64,000 nt of DNA from Doryteuthis pealeii (taxonomy: Eukaryota > Mollusca > Cephalopoda > Myopsida > Loliginidae), in contig CM042143.1 of NCBI GenBank assembly GCA_023376005.1, forward strand, positions 87,921,450 through 87,985,449. The letters are read 5' to 3'. The notes below the pieces were generated by a model. It was given only the letters and a program-made list of their open reading frames with translations, made no database searches and had not been told where the DNA came from. Made by a program: the position numbers and the translations under genes. Below are positions 53,270 through 63,849 of this stretch, piece after piece (positions within the stretch are counted from its first letter, which is position 1; every line of letters begins with the position of its first letter).

Positions 53270-53625
53270 AGGTGAGAATTTGTTAATGTCTCAAGCTTGC
53301 TGAATCTTCCCATCAGTGGTGGAGGTTGATGTGCGTCCAGATCCCACTTTGTGCATCACACTTGTCAGCCCACGTTTAAACTTCTCTATCAACTCCTACT
53401 CATTTCTACATTGTAGTGCACTGTCCCCATATTGTGCTAAAAGCCTCCTATGAATTTCAGCCCCTGACATTTTTTCCAACAAGAGAAATTGGGTCACTGC
53501 TCTTTGTTCTTCCTTGGTGCACACTGCAAGTGGAGTGGCAATGTTTACACTGTAAAGGTAGCAAGAAAAATGGTGCGATCAGGCTCCAAGTTTGACTAGG
53601 TGATCAAAATAGTACCAACTATAAA
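53270..53625 (-). pseudogene. mariner transposase N-terminal remnant
   Basis: Minus-strand frame CTKEEQRAVTQFLLLEKMSG, AEIHRRLLAQYGDSALQCRN, stop, IEKFKRGLTSVMHKVGSGRT and STSTTDGKIQQ. This is the helix-turn-helix DNA-binding region of mariner transposases of the SETMAR-like type ('GxGRPSTSTTDEKI' end). The catalytic DDD half is absent. The 5' end element sequence lies upstream to 53625. Two in-frame stops; inactive. Confidence 0.87.
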
Positions 53626-53696
53626 CACACAAGCACAGAACACAATGTGACAATAAAGATATGGCAAAAGTGCGGATAATTTTAGACTCTTTCTCA

Positions 53697-54220
53697 TATA
53701 TCTTATTATAATGGAGAATCAGTGTCTATTTGTAACCAAAACTACATCATAATTACATCAGAAATTATCTAAGATTATTAATGAGTATTTAATTTATAGT
53801 CAAAATCATTAAGACATAGAATAAATCTTATTCATTAATGAGATCTCTATGAAAATTTGTGTTAGATTTGCCTCAAAACAGCCCATGTTATTAGTTCATT
53901 TAAAATCCTCCAATGTGCATTATAAATCACTAAGAAATACAGGTTTATATAATATATGGTGTGGTTAATTTGCATACAGGTTTTAACAAAACCAGGTTTA
54001 ATAAATAATTACTTGGTGTTATTGATCTCTAATATTATTGTTTTATTCTCCAATGTGTCAAAATCAAACCTATCAATGATTTTATATAGAAATCAATTAA
54101 AATATAATTAAGATAAGTGTAATCTTTTTATATGCATTCTTATTTAATTTTGTTAGTCTAATTTAATATATTTCAAAAACTTAAATACTTACACACAGTG
54201 GGCACATATTCTTGCTAGTA
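53697..54220 (+). mobile_element. M6, Helitron-like element without L
   Basis: A|TC start ('ATATCTTATTATAATGGAGA') and end 'ATTCTTGCTAG' before T. Right hairpin arm 'GTGGGCA' retained. Reads across the L site ('CCATGTTATTAGTTCATT'). Confidence 0.82.
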
Positions 54221-54240
54221 TAGTCAATGTATATTAAAAG

Positions 54241-54470
54241 GGCCGGGTTAGCTCAGTCGGTAGAGCGTTCAGCTAGAAAACAAGGTTCCTAGTTTGATAC
54301 TGGTCTTTGCCGACTCAGCGTATGAGCAACACAAGGATCTGTATGGTAAAGTAAGGAACTCCACCTCGACGCAAAAAACAATCTCCTTAGTCTAGCACTA
54401 GTGAAAAGGGGAAAGACTCCCTTGTTGATTGGCTGGTACCGACTTTAAGCCACCCGACCACTTTACTTAC
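54241..54470 (+). mobile_element. SINE-A14 with a 20-bp internal deletion
   Basis: Best-preserved head, 'GGCCGGGTTAGCTCAGTCGG'. The 'GATGGTAGGTGTGGTG' segment is missing. Confidence 0.92.
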
Positions 54471-55000
54471 TTTTATAGTAAAATAGTACTCAGCCTTAGT
54501 TATTAAGGTATTTGCTAAATAGCTCTTAGCCTGAAATATGAAGTTGATATGTTTAAAGGGTTAATAGTGAAATGTGACCCCCACCCCCCAAGACTAGTGA
54601 TCAAGATGAAAGACAGTAACCTACTTTTTATATCCCCACCCCCCTCCATGATATCTAAAATTCCCTGACAGACCGATCAGTTTGATTGCTGATTGAAGAT
54701 TGAGTGCTTAAGGGTGGGGGGACGTTGAGATCATAAAGAATACTTCCCCTACCCATCCCCCCCCCCGCAATGCCCTACTCGTTTCATTTTTAGCTGGACA
54801 CTGGTCACATCATCATCATCAATTATTCATAAGTGAAGGAAAAGTTTATTTACTGCAATTCATTCTCCCAACTTATGTTAGTAGGGGGGGTAGTGGGGAA
54901 GAACAGGCGAGACAATTTGCTAATGTTATTGCTAATGGGTTAAGACTAATATCTTCATCTTATCTGGGTGGGTGATCATACTCACGGTAGAATCAACATG
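54471..55000. other. unassigned DNA with C/G runs
   Basis: Several 'CCCCACCCCCC' type runs (about 54578, 54638, 54758). No element recognised. Confidence 0.4.
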
Positions 55001-56556
55001 ATACTAACCTTCACCAGGAAGGTTGTGACCAGACAAAAAACAAAAAAAAGACACTGTAACCAAATACAGACTCTGTATCAACTACCAGAACACAATCATG
55101 TGCTGGGTATATATGGATCAAAGTACCCACACTAAGATTGGCAGCTAAATCAGAATCCTGGGAATGAGCTTGGCCATGTTATACAGTGGAATTGCCCAAC
55201 CTGCTATTTAAATCCTCTACCAAGTCTGGATTCTCCAAATAGATTCAGCTTTCAATACAGCTGAATGCTGATCACCTTATACGAATTTCAACACTCACAA
55301 TATCTACTGTGACTGTTGGTATTACATCTCTCAACTAATAGGGGTCATTGTTGGAATATTTGGATATACACCACCTAAATTTATAGACTGGGTGAGATCA
55401 CATGGTTTATTCCTTTGCCAGTCAACAGCCATAATGCATGGCTGATTGACTACTTAATAGCTGATACTGACAGACGTCAATTTGCAATCTTTGACATGGG
55501 ACTTGCAATACTGAAAAGCACCAAGGAACAACCAAAGGATTCTTTACCAAGGATTTCCACTGGACAAGCGCTCTTGCTTGAAGCCTAAAGGATGGCCCAT
55601 AAAATCGTAACAGACATGAGAGATAATTACATCCCCCATGTCTGCCAGTCGGCACTAGGTGGTGTAGCTAGCATTATAATAGAAGCAGCAGCAAAGTCAA
55701 AACCCTTTTTTTTACCTTCTGCCTTGAGAAAAGTGTAACAATAGACATTCACCCGATTTGACGCATCAGAATTGCCTGGCATGTCTGACAGCTATGTGCT
55801 GAACGCACACTTTGTGTTAAGATGTTGTGTGGGCAGTGGTTGGTTTTGTTGTGACGTGAAGGGTCAGGATGCTGGAAGCTGTGAATTGAAGCACCTGGAT
55901 GGGGTGTGACTGCCTGCTTTATTAATATGGTACGCAGTGAAGGTTGCAGAGGCCATTCTGATTCTTTGCCAGAGAGATGAAACATGTTTGAAGACAGCTG
56001 TAATATTCTTATGGTCTATGGGAAAATAAAAGAGTAGAAAGACTTTGTTGGCAGACTTTTGCAGCTGGGAAATTGATTTCACGAATCAGTCATTTTTTTT
56101 TTTTCATAACTCAAAAAGTAACAATGTTTCAGTTACCATTCTTGTCTGCAGAATTAGTGAATAAAACCAGTTCTTAACATATATATAGTTCATTTTTCTC
56201 AAAGGTTTAAGATAGACTGACTGCTTCTCCCCTTGTCTCTACTGTTGGGGGTCTGTGGTGTTCTTAGAATCAACAGACAAAAACATTATCAAAGACTACC
56301 AGCCAATTAACAACCAGAACTGACAGAACAACACATGATCCCAATAGTACAGACAAGAGAAGGAACAGTCAGTCTATCTTAAACCTTTTGAGAAAGAGTG
56401 ATGACCCTCAAAATATTGGTAAATAGATAAGAATAAGAATACAATATTCATCATTTTGTTTCTGATTTTTTCATGCTTCTAAAGGAACCAAATATTTTTT
56501 CCTTATTCATACTCATCTGATATACCAACAAAGAAACATGTGGATCCCATAACATC
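55001..56556. other. unassigned, compositionally richer DNA
   Basis: GC content is higher than nearby. A plus-strand frame from about 55420 to 55680 is open apart from one stop, but I recognise no domain; the overlapping minus-strand frames are equally anonymous. An old transposon, exon or non-coding RNA is possible. Confidence 0.3.
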
Positions 56557-57199
56557 ATATATATATATATATATATATATATGGTAGAAATGTGAGGAGG
56601 TTAATCCGACAGTATGTGGAGAAAAGTAGACAAACACGGGATGTTGTGGAAACTTGATGTTTATTGTCGACGGTGCAACGTTTCGGTCTCTTATTAGACC
56701 ATCTTCAGGACTTGAATATAGTTCTTACTCAATGATGGAAATTCTCAAAATGCTGAAAAACGGAAGGTCGTCAGTAGGGGAAGTGTAGTTGGGGGTGGTT
56801 AGTGGATTCTTCTTCTCTCTGGAATGGGGAGTGCCGAAATGGTCAATGGTGGTACCACAGGTGTTAGATTGTGGGGATTGGTTAGCTAAATATGTGTATG
56901 TGTGTGTGTGTGTGTGTCTGTTTAATTGTTTTTTGTTTATGTGTGATTGGGAACTGGATTTGTCGTTAAGTTATATGTGTGTTGTTGGTATGTTGGTGTG
57001 ACTTTTTTTTGATTTATTATTTATTTTATTTTATTTTATTTTATTTATTTATTATTTTTTTTTTTGTGGGGTTTGTAAGGGTAAGATTTGTTAAAATGTG
57101 TAAGAGCATATGTAATGTTATATACTATTATTGTTATATTATTATTATTATTATTACATAATATAGTATAATGTCATTCATTATTTATGAATATTTAAA

Positions 57200-57276
57200 T
57201 TATGTCTATCTGTCTGTCGTTCTATCTAACTATCTATCTATTTAGCTTGAGTGTGTTCATGTCTATCAACCTATCT

Positions 57277-57310
<34 letters not shown>

Positions 57311-57560
57311 TTGTTGTTTTTTTTTTTTTTTTTTTTTTTTTTGTTTTTTCTTTATTGTGTGTCTGTTCATCTATATTTGGTCTTTCAGTCCATCTATCTA
57401 TCTATCTATTTTTATTAGGTTGTTACTTATCTTTTTGTGTATCTGTCTATATATCTGAATTGAATATGTAGCTGGTATGTATGTATGAGACTCTAATTTT
57501 ATTTTATTTTATTGTATTTATATATCTATTTGTTTATTTTTTAATTTATTTTTTTTTTTT

Positions 57561-57596
<36 letters not shown>

Positions 57597-57751
57597 TAAA
57601 TTTATTTTAAAAAGATTTTTATTTACTTATTTATTTTTTTTTTTTTTTTTAATTTATTTATTTATTTATTTATTTATTTTTTTTTTTTTTTAATTAAATT
57701 TTAATATAGGTTTTTTTGTAAAATTGGTGTATAATGTTATATTTATTATTG

Positions 57752-57783
<32 letters not shown>

Positions 57784-58014
57784 GTTATTTTTAATAGTGG
57801 CGATATTATTATTGTTGATGTTATTATGTGTTATATAGCTTTGTGACATATCCATGTCTTTATCTATTTGATTTTCTCTTCAATCTGGTAATTTCATGTG
57901 TGTCTGTTTGTTTGCGATGATTTGTTTGTGCTGTCTGTCTGTCTATCTATCTATTTATTCTTTTTTTTTTTTTTTGTCTGTTAATATTTATCTATATCTC
58001 TATCCATCCATCTG

Positions 58015-58045
<31 letters not shown>

Positions 58046-58400
58046 GTCTATTTAGCTTGAATGTGTTCATGTCTATCAATCTGTTGTCTATATGTGTGTC
58101 TGTTCAATATTTTTGATCTTTCTGTCCATCTGTATGTCTGTTTATATTCTGTATGTCTCTATTTTATCTATGTGTCTGTCTATATATCTAACTAGAGTGT
58201 GTTCATATCTGTCTCTCTGCCTGTCTATAGTCTGTTATTAGTCTGTCTATCCATAGTCTGAGTATCTACCTATCTATCTGTGCATATATCTGTATTTAGT
58301 GTGTTAATATCTGTCTGTCTGTCAGTTCATCTATCTACCTTTAATCTGTTGGTGTCTATCTATCTATCGATCTATCTGTTTTTTTTTTATTTAAATCTTT
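57200..58400. repeat. T-runs and (TCTA)/(TCTG)n blocks in the Penelope-like 3' region
   Basis: Long T tracts at 57279-57341 and 57545-57690, tetranucleotide runs near 57950 and 58010-58060. Length is probably unstable and assembly uncertain. The phenylalanine-rich frames are artefacts. Confidence 0.9.
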
Positions 58401-58496
58401 TGAAGGGTTGTAAATGTTTGTGTGTATGAGTGTATGTGTAAGTGTGTTGTATATTAGATTGTTATTGTTTGTGTGTTGTTGTTTTGTGTTGTTATC

Positions 58497-58850
58497 CTAA
58501 GTGTTGTCTTGTTGTCTGTTTGGTTTGGTAACTATCCATGATGGTTTTTTACCTAGGTGTGAGGATATATTGAAGAAAGCCGGATCTGGAATTGATGTTG
58601 GGAAGTTGCTAATGGCACTGGCTTCGAATATTTGTCGTAATCTTTTGTTGTGGATGTATGCGATCATGGATGCATTGTTGAAATTAAACCTATGTTGTGT
58701 TTTAAGTATGTGTTGGAATAAACAGTTGTTGCTGTCACCTAATTTATAATTGCGTTTGTGCTCATATAAGCGTTTTTTTTAAATTTCTGGAGGTCTCGCC
58801 TATGTATTTCCTATGGCAGTCTGCACAAGGAATCATGTATACACCGGCTC
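58497..58850 (-). pseudogene. Penelope-like GIY-YIG endonuclease, C-terminal domain
   Basis: Minus strand from 58848: GVYMIPCADCHRKYIGET holds the 'GIY' (GVY) and 'YIG' motifs separated as in Penelope-like endonucleases. After an A-run (58773-58782) a one-base shift is needed to continue with RLYEHKRNY, NNCLFQHILKTQHRFNFNNA, LRQIFEASAISNF and LGKKPSWIV, ending at TAG 58497-58499. Conserved R, EH and the IEA/E-type acidic helix are visible. The domain nicks DNA for target-primed insertion in active elements. No start and no RT upstream; a frameshifted relic. The 82-codon plus-strand frame here is a shadow. Confidence 0.9.
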
Positions 58851-59626
58851 CCGACAACAAGTAAAATCAGAAGCCGGTGAAAAAAAAAAAAAAAAAAAAA
58901 AACAAAAAAAAAAAAAAAAAAAAAAAAAAAACAGATAGGTTGATAGACATGAACACACTCAAGCTAAATAGATAGATAGTTAGATAGACCGACAGACAGA
59001 TAGACATAATGTTAAATATTCATAAATAATGAATGACATTATACTATATATGATAATAATAATAATAATAATAACAATAATAGTATATAACATTATACAT
59101 ATGCTCACTTACAATTTTAACAAATCTTACCCTTACAAACCCTCACAAAAAAAAAAAAAAAATAATAAAATAAATAAAATAAAATAAAATAAATAATAAA
59201 TCAAAAAAGTCACACCAACCAACAACACACACATATAACTTAACGACAAAATCCAGTTCCCAATCACACATAAACAAAAAACAATTAAACAGACACACAC
59301 ACACACACATACACATATTTAGCTAACCAATCCCCACAATCTAACACCTGTGGTACCACCATTGACCATTTCGGCACTCCCCATTCCAGAGAGAAGAAGA
59401 ATCCACTAACCACCCCCAACTACACTTCCCCTACTGACGACCTTCCGTTTTCAGCATTTTGAGAATTTCCATCATTGGAGTAAGAACTATATTCAAGTCC
59501 TGAAGATGGTCTAATAAGAGACCGAAACGTTGCACCGTCGACAATAAACATCAAGTTTCCACAACATCCCGTGTTTGTCTACTTTTCTCCATATATATAT
59601 ATATATATATCTGTGTGTGTGTAGAA

Positions 59627-59886
59627 TTAAACAAAAGGCATGTCTCCTATTTAACAATTTTATTAACAATCTTTTCAAGCTTTCTGGCCAACTTTTTTAC
59701 ATTTGGATGGAATCCGTGGATTAGTCCACCAAAGTTTTTTTTTATCCCAAGTACTTTCGCACTTCATCATCAGGGGTGAAATGTTTGGACTAATCCACAA
59801 ATTCCATCCAAATGTAAAAATGTTGGCCAGAAAGCTCAAAAAGATTGTTAATAAAATTGTTAAACAGGAGATGTGCCTTTTGTTTA
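59627..59886. mobile_element. P7, 260-bp foldback
   Basis: Arms 59627-59728 and 59786-59886 are inverted near-copies ('GGCCAACTTTTTTACATTTG' type). The spacer on the minus strand has CTGATGA, eight bases, then GAAAG, a weak hammerhead-like match. (CA)n(TA)n follows at 59921-59991. Confidence 0.88.
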
Positions 59887-59916
59887 AATCTACATGTATA
59901 AATGAAAGAATGCTGT

Positions 59917-59998
<82 letters not shown>

Positions 59999-60189
59999 CA
60001 GTTGCTGTTATGTTTAAAAAGTCAACCTAACTTTTATCCCCAATTATTTTTTTTTCTAAATCTTAAACGTTTTTTTGTTTTGTTTTTGATTTGTAGAATT
60101 GTCCAATTAAATGTTTCACATTCCCGTTATAATAACCACAGGATCAATCAAAACTCTGGCTGACATCTATTTGTTTCTTATTCTCTGTT

Positions 60190-60525
60190 GACCAGTGGAG
60201 ACAAGTCCAGATATTTATCAATATTTCCTATTAAAACTTAAGTGACCACTTGGCTCAAAGGAAGGCAGTTATCTTCTTTACTTATTGTCAAAGAAAATCT
60301 GATATTCCCCTGTGTCCTGGGTATAATAATGTTAAATAGTATCTAATGGGTAAGTTTCAATTCTGGAGCTCTGGGGAATATGGAGTACCCCTTTATTACT
60401 AGGTCCACCCTGACCCGGAGTGGTAGTACCAGTTAGGGTCCCATCTAAAACGTTTTAAAAAATGTGTTTAAAAAATAAATTGAATTTTTCAGAAATTTGA
60501 ATATTCATCAAGAATGAATAAAACA
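60190..60525 (+). repeat. upstream copy of a 320-bp local duplication
   Basis: 'GGAGACAAGTCCAGATAT' through J14 to 'CATCAAGAATGAATAA' recurs at 61664-61985 with few differences. It includes unique DNA upstream of J, so it is a duplication of genomic DNA and not two J insertions. Confidence 0.92.
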
Positions 60526-60593
60526 AAACATCTTTGGCATAAAATAACCCAGCAAGTGTTGACATGCTGTAAAATCTAATCAACCAACTAACT
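60305..60593 (+). mobile_element. J14
   Basis: J body and the end 'GTGTTGACATGCTGTAAAAT' with 'CAACCAAC' tail. Confidence 0.88.
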
Positions 60594-60682
60594 TGATATT
60601 CCCTACTTGATTTACTTATGACAGGATTGAAAAAACTTTTGCCTGGATATTGAAAAATTATTTGATTTTTATTTTGCATTGA

Positions 60683-60776
60683 TTGGTTTGGTTGATTGGG
60701 TTTTATGGCATGCCAACCTTTGTTGGGTTATTTTATGCCGAAGACATTTTTGTTTTATTCCTTTTTGATGGTTTCT

Positions 60777-60810
<34 letters not shown>

Positions 60811-61325
60811 CACATTTTTTTTTTAAGCACATTTTTTTAAAACACATTATTAAACACAATTTTTTTTTCTATTTAACCCATAGATAGAACCTAACAGGTA
60901 CTACCACTCCGGGACAGAGTAGATCTGGTGATGAAGGGGTACTTCACATTGCCCAGAGCTCCAGAATTAGAACTTCATGCCCTGGACATTAAGACCCTCA
61001 GCCAACACCTTTTAGCACATATATAATAAAAAGGGTTGGTGGGTTACCATAAAGGCAGTAGGTTTGGAGCAATCATATAGGTGCTATGGCTTGATGTGAC
61101 CAGCCGATTGATCAGAGGGGGTCTCTCTAACCCTCCATTTAGCATAAGTAAGGACCAAAGTGGAATGTCACATATCGGGACTGCTCAGACACTAGGGTTC
61201 CACCCTTAAGCATCACAGGTCGCCACCCATGGCCAACAGGTGGACACATTGGGGGATTTTACCCCTCTGCGTAGGTGCAGTCTGTGTATTCTAAAGCCGC
61301 AGCCAACAGAGCTGCATGTGACAGA
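60683..61325 (-). mobile_element. J15, longest J copy
   Basis: Reversed tail 'TTGGGTTTTATGGCATGCCA', body, and the extended upstream part ('CCGATTGATCAGAGGGGGTC', 'GGTTCCACCCTTAAGCATCA', 'GCGTAGGTGCAG'). Confidence 0.87.
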
Positions 61326-61663
61326 GATTGGGCAGTGAATATTAATACCTTCATAACTGTTTTTTTTTTTTTTTTTTTTTCTATCTTACTGGCAATGCCA
61401 TTGCACAATAATCATTTCAGTGTTGTGAAGTATTTCACTTGGTGTCATTTGTATGATAAGTATGTACAATCCACTGGGGATGATCCCTTGCCCTTGGAAA
61501 GAAGACCTGATTCAGGTGGGGTGGGGGGGCAAGTAATCTGTTTATATCCATCAATCCTCATGTCAACAAACAAATTTAACCCATTAACTGCTGCTGTTGT
61601 TTTTTTAATTGTGACAGAAAATTTAACTATAAAATATATTAGAAATTATTTTTGCCATGAAAG
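61326..61663. other. unassigned DNA
   Basis: T-run 61361-61381. A 142-codon frame (61275-61703) starts inside J15 and has no domain. Confidence 0.4.
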
Positions 61664-61985
61664 ACCAATGGAGACAAGTCCAGATATCAATATTTCCTAT
61701 TAAAACTTAAGTGACCACTTGGCTCAGAGGGAGGCAGTTATCTTTACTTATTGTCAAAGAAAATCTGATATTCCCCTGTGTCCTGGATATAATAATGTTA
61801 AATAGTATCTAATGGGTAAGTTTCAATTCTGGAGCTCTGGGGAATATGGAGTACCCCTTTATTACTAGGTCCACCCTGACCCGGAGTGGTAGTACCAGTT
61901 AGGGTCCCATCTAAAAAGTTTTAAAAAATGTGTTTAAAAATAAATTGAATTTTTAAAAATTTGAATATCCATCAAGAATGAATAA
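61664..61985 (+). repeat. downstream copy of the local duplication, including J16
   Basis: See 60190-60525. This copy lacks the J tail after 'AAGAATGAATAA'. Confidence 0.92.
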
Positions 61986-62064
61986 TGAAAATACATGGGA
62001 CAATGATTCTACATTAAAAATGTTTTAAGAAATGAGTTTTACTATAAAAATACATTGGACAATG

Positions 62065-62163
62065 CATCTCTTCTCTCCTCTCCAGCTATGAGTAAATAGT
62101 AGGGCAGACTGGGTTCTTTAGTCTTGGTATGTCAACCAGTCTAGGAGAAAGAAAACTTGAGTT
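62065..62163 (+). mobile_element. SINE-B10 middle fragment
   Basis: 'CTCCAGCTATGAGTAAATAG' to 'CCAGTCTAGGAGAAAGAAAA'. Confidence 0.85.
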
Positions 62164-62339
62164 ATTTTGAGAATCTGTGGCATATTGGTACACCATTCTT
62201 CTTTTATCAGCTCATCCAAAAAGTGTGGTTTATAATTTAAAAAAACCAAAAAAAAACCTTCACCTCTTTCAACAAAAATCACCTGTGTAAACAGTTGAGT
62301 GGTTCACATCTTTAACTAAACTGTTGGGCATTCATGTTT

Positions 62340-62370
62340 TGCTACTACTACTACTACTACTACTACTATA
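62340..62370. repeat. (CTA)n microsatellite
   Basis: About nine CTA units. Confidence 0.95.
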
Positions 62371-62413
62371 CGTGATGACAGAAATTTCCATTAGCAGTAG
62401 TTAAATCATAGAA

Positions 62414-62684
62414 TGGAGGTGTGAAGTGTAATGGTTATCATTGTAGGATATGGACTTGGCGAACAGAGATCAAATCTTAGACAAAGCTGTTTGCATTTTA
62501 CATAACGCTAATACCCTTTGGAAATAGTATCCATCCAATTATTCTCTCTCTAGATATGGGTGAATAGTAGGGCACACTGGGCTCTTTAACCCCTTGGTTA
62601 GGCAACCAGTCTAGGAGAAGGAAATTGACCTTGTATCACATCCTACACATACAGAGGGGTTGGTATATATATATATATATATAT
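62414..62684 (+). mobile_element. SINE-B11
   Basis: 'GTGAAGTGTAATGGTTATC' head, degenerate B box 'AGATCAAATCTTAG', body with a short deletion before 'AAATTGACC', tail ending in (TA)n. Confidence 0.9.
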
Positions 62685-62744
62685 CATTTGAGTGCTATAT
62701 TTATGTGTAAACAGAGCTCAATATCATTGATAGAGTAATTATAT

Positions 62745-63112
62745 CTAAGTTAAGGTAGCGTATACATGGGAAATATATGAATCCTACTCTCCCTCCAGCT
62801 ATGGATAAATAGTAGGGCAGACTGGGCTCTTTAACCTTGGTTAGGCAACCGGTCTAGGAGAAGGAAAACTCTGAATTCAAACCTGTTGAACTCCACTTAA
62901 GAAATTGACCTTGTGTCACATCCTGCTCGTGTAGAGGGGTTGGTAAATATATATACATGGAATTAATGGCATGTGGTTACTGACCGTTTCGCACCTATAC
63001 GATCTTCAGACCAAGTGTGAAAATGATCCCATTTGGTCTGAAGAACCCATACGCAAGAAATTATCAGTAACCAAATGCTGTTGACTCAATGTCTATGCTA
63101 CCATAACTTTAT
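62745..63112. mobile_element. P3, foldback related to P1, interrupted by SINE-B12
   Basis: Left arm 'AAGTTAAGGTAGC' (62748) continues after the SINE at 62961 and meets the right arm at about 63015-63030. Left arm, minus strand: intact CTGAAGA (63003-63009), GAAAC (62986-62990), GUA (62978-62980), stem I UGGU/ACCA. Right arm, plus strand: CTGAAGA 63038-63044, GAAAU 63057-63061, GUA 63067-63069, stem I 63031-63037 with 63070-63076, seven perfect pairs. Confidence 0.82.
62770..62951 (+). mobile_element. SINE-B12, 5'-truncated with 9-bp TSD
   Basis: 'CTCTCCCTCCAGCTATGG' to 'GGTTGGTAAATATA', flanked by 'TATACATGG' at 62761-62769 and 62952-62960. Confidence 0.92.
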
Positions 63113-63141
63113 ATATAAAAGTTCTTATATTATTACTTATC

Positions 63142-63333
63142 TTATTACTACTCTAGGTCAGAGTGGACCTGGCAATGAAGGGGCACTAAACATTCCCCAG
63201 AATTCCTGAACTGGAACCTTACTGTCAGATGCTGTTTAGTATCATATCCATCACCCCCTCTTTTTTGTGGGGAGAGGGATTCTTTCTCCTGTGCAGAGGA
63301 TGCAGTTGGCATATTCTAAACCCCACCAACAGG
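63142..63333 (-). mobile_element. J17 fragment
   Basis: 'CTAGGTCAGAGTGGACCTGG', 'CAGATGCTGTTTAGTATCAT' and 'GTGCAGAGGATGCAGTTGGC' are reversed J. Confidence 0.82.
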
Positions 63334-63391
63334 GCTGATATAAAATGACAATGACTAAACTTCCTATTTATACATATATAAAGGGCAGTTG

Positions 63392-63511
63392 GGGCACCTC
63401 ACGTGGTGTAATGGTTAGCAAACTAGATTTGCAGATTATTGTTAATGAGTTCGATTCTCATTGGGCACCCCATACTTCTGTGTCACATCTAAGCTTAGCT
63501 TAGTAAATAAC
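63392..63511 (+). mobile_element. SINE-F, 120-bp SINE with 17-bp TSD
   Basis: Head with A box 'GTGGTGTAATGGTTAGCA' and B box 'GAGTTCGATTCTC' (T stem ATGAG/CTCAT). Its short tail 'TGTGTCACATCTAAG...TAGTAAATAAC' resembles the SINE-B tail. Flanked by 'TATATAAAGGGCAGTTG' at 63375-63391 and 63512-63528. Acceptor pairing is poor, so it is not a working tRNA gene. Confidence 0.92.
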
Positions 63512-63649
63512 TATATAAAGGGCAGTTGTATGTGTATGTATGTATGTAAGTATTTCCAGAGAAAACTATGAAAATAAAACAATCAATCACAGTAAATTTA
63601 TATATATATACACATATTTACTATCACCAGATCTTGCTTTTTGTGCAAA

Positions 63650-63849
63650 AATAATAATTTTATTTATGTTTGTGAAGATATTTAAAAATTAGAATTTGAA
63701 TAGTAAGAGAAGGAAAGGTCATTGGTCGCATTCGTGATTAAAACATAAACAAATCAGTTATGGAAGACTGAAACAATCAATGGATCCATGAAACTAACAA
63801 TTCTTATCCCCTCCCCTCTATCCAGGCAATGCTAGATAGCTACTTCTAG
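63650..63849 (+). mobile_element. AA element, Helitron-like 3' end (copy 3)
   Basis: Hairpin CTATCC (63818-63823) with GATAG (63835-63839), then CTAG at 63846-63849 followed by T. Upstream 'TTGTGAAGATATTTAAAAAT' is shared with copies 1 and 2. Confidence 0.7.

Larger units (their letters stand above)
56582..59590 (-). mobile_element. Penelope-like element with inverted ~700-bp terminal arms
   Basis: Left arm about 56605-57300 and right arm about 58895-59590 are inverted copies with only small indels. Between them, on the minus strand, is a GIY-YIG endonuclease remnant and TCTA-rich 3' sequence. Reverse transcriptase is missing. (TA)n borders both ends (56557-56581 and 59591-59610). Inverted or direct pseudo-LTRs, 5' truncation and a hammerhead motif in the terminal repeat are known features of Penelope-like elements. 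Left arm minus strand: CTGAAGA 56702-56708, GAAAC 56680-56684, GUC 56669-56671. Confidence 0.88.

Noticed and set aside
54241..54310. Functional tRNA gene
   Set aside because: Head of SINE A followed by the SINE body; acceptor and anticodon arms do not fold properly.
55422..55985. Host exon or gene at 55.4-56.0 kb
   Set aside because: Overlapping anonymous frames on both strands, no recognised domain and no convincing splice sites.
61275..61703. 142-codon frame
   Set aside because: Runs from a J retroposon through a T-run into duplicated DNA; no domain.
63392..63475. Functional tRNA gene at SINE-F
   Set aside because: Good D and T arms, but acceptor stem mismatched, SINE tail attached and flanked by TSDs.
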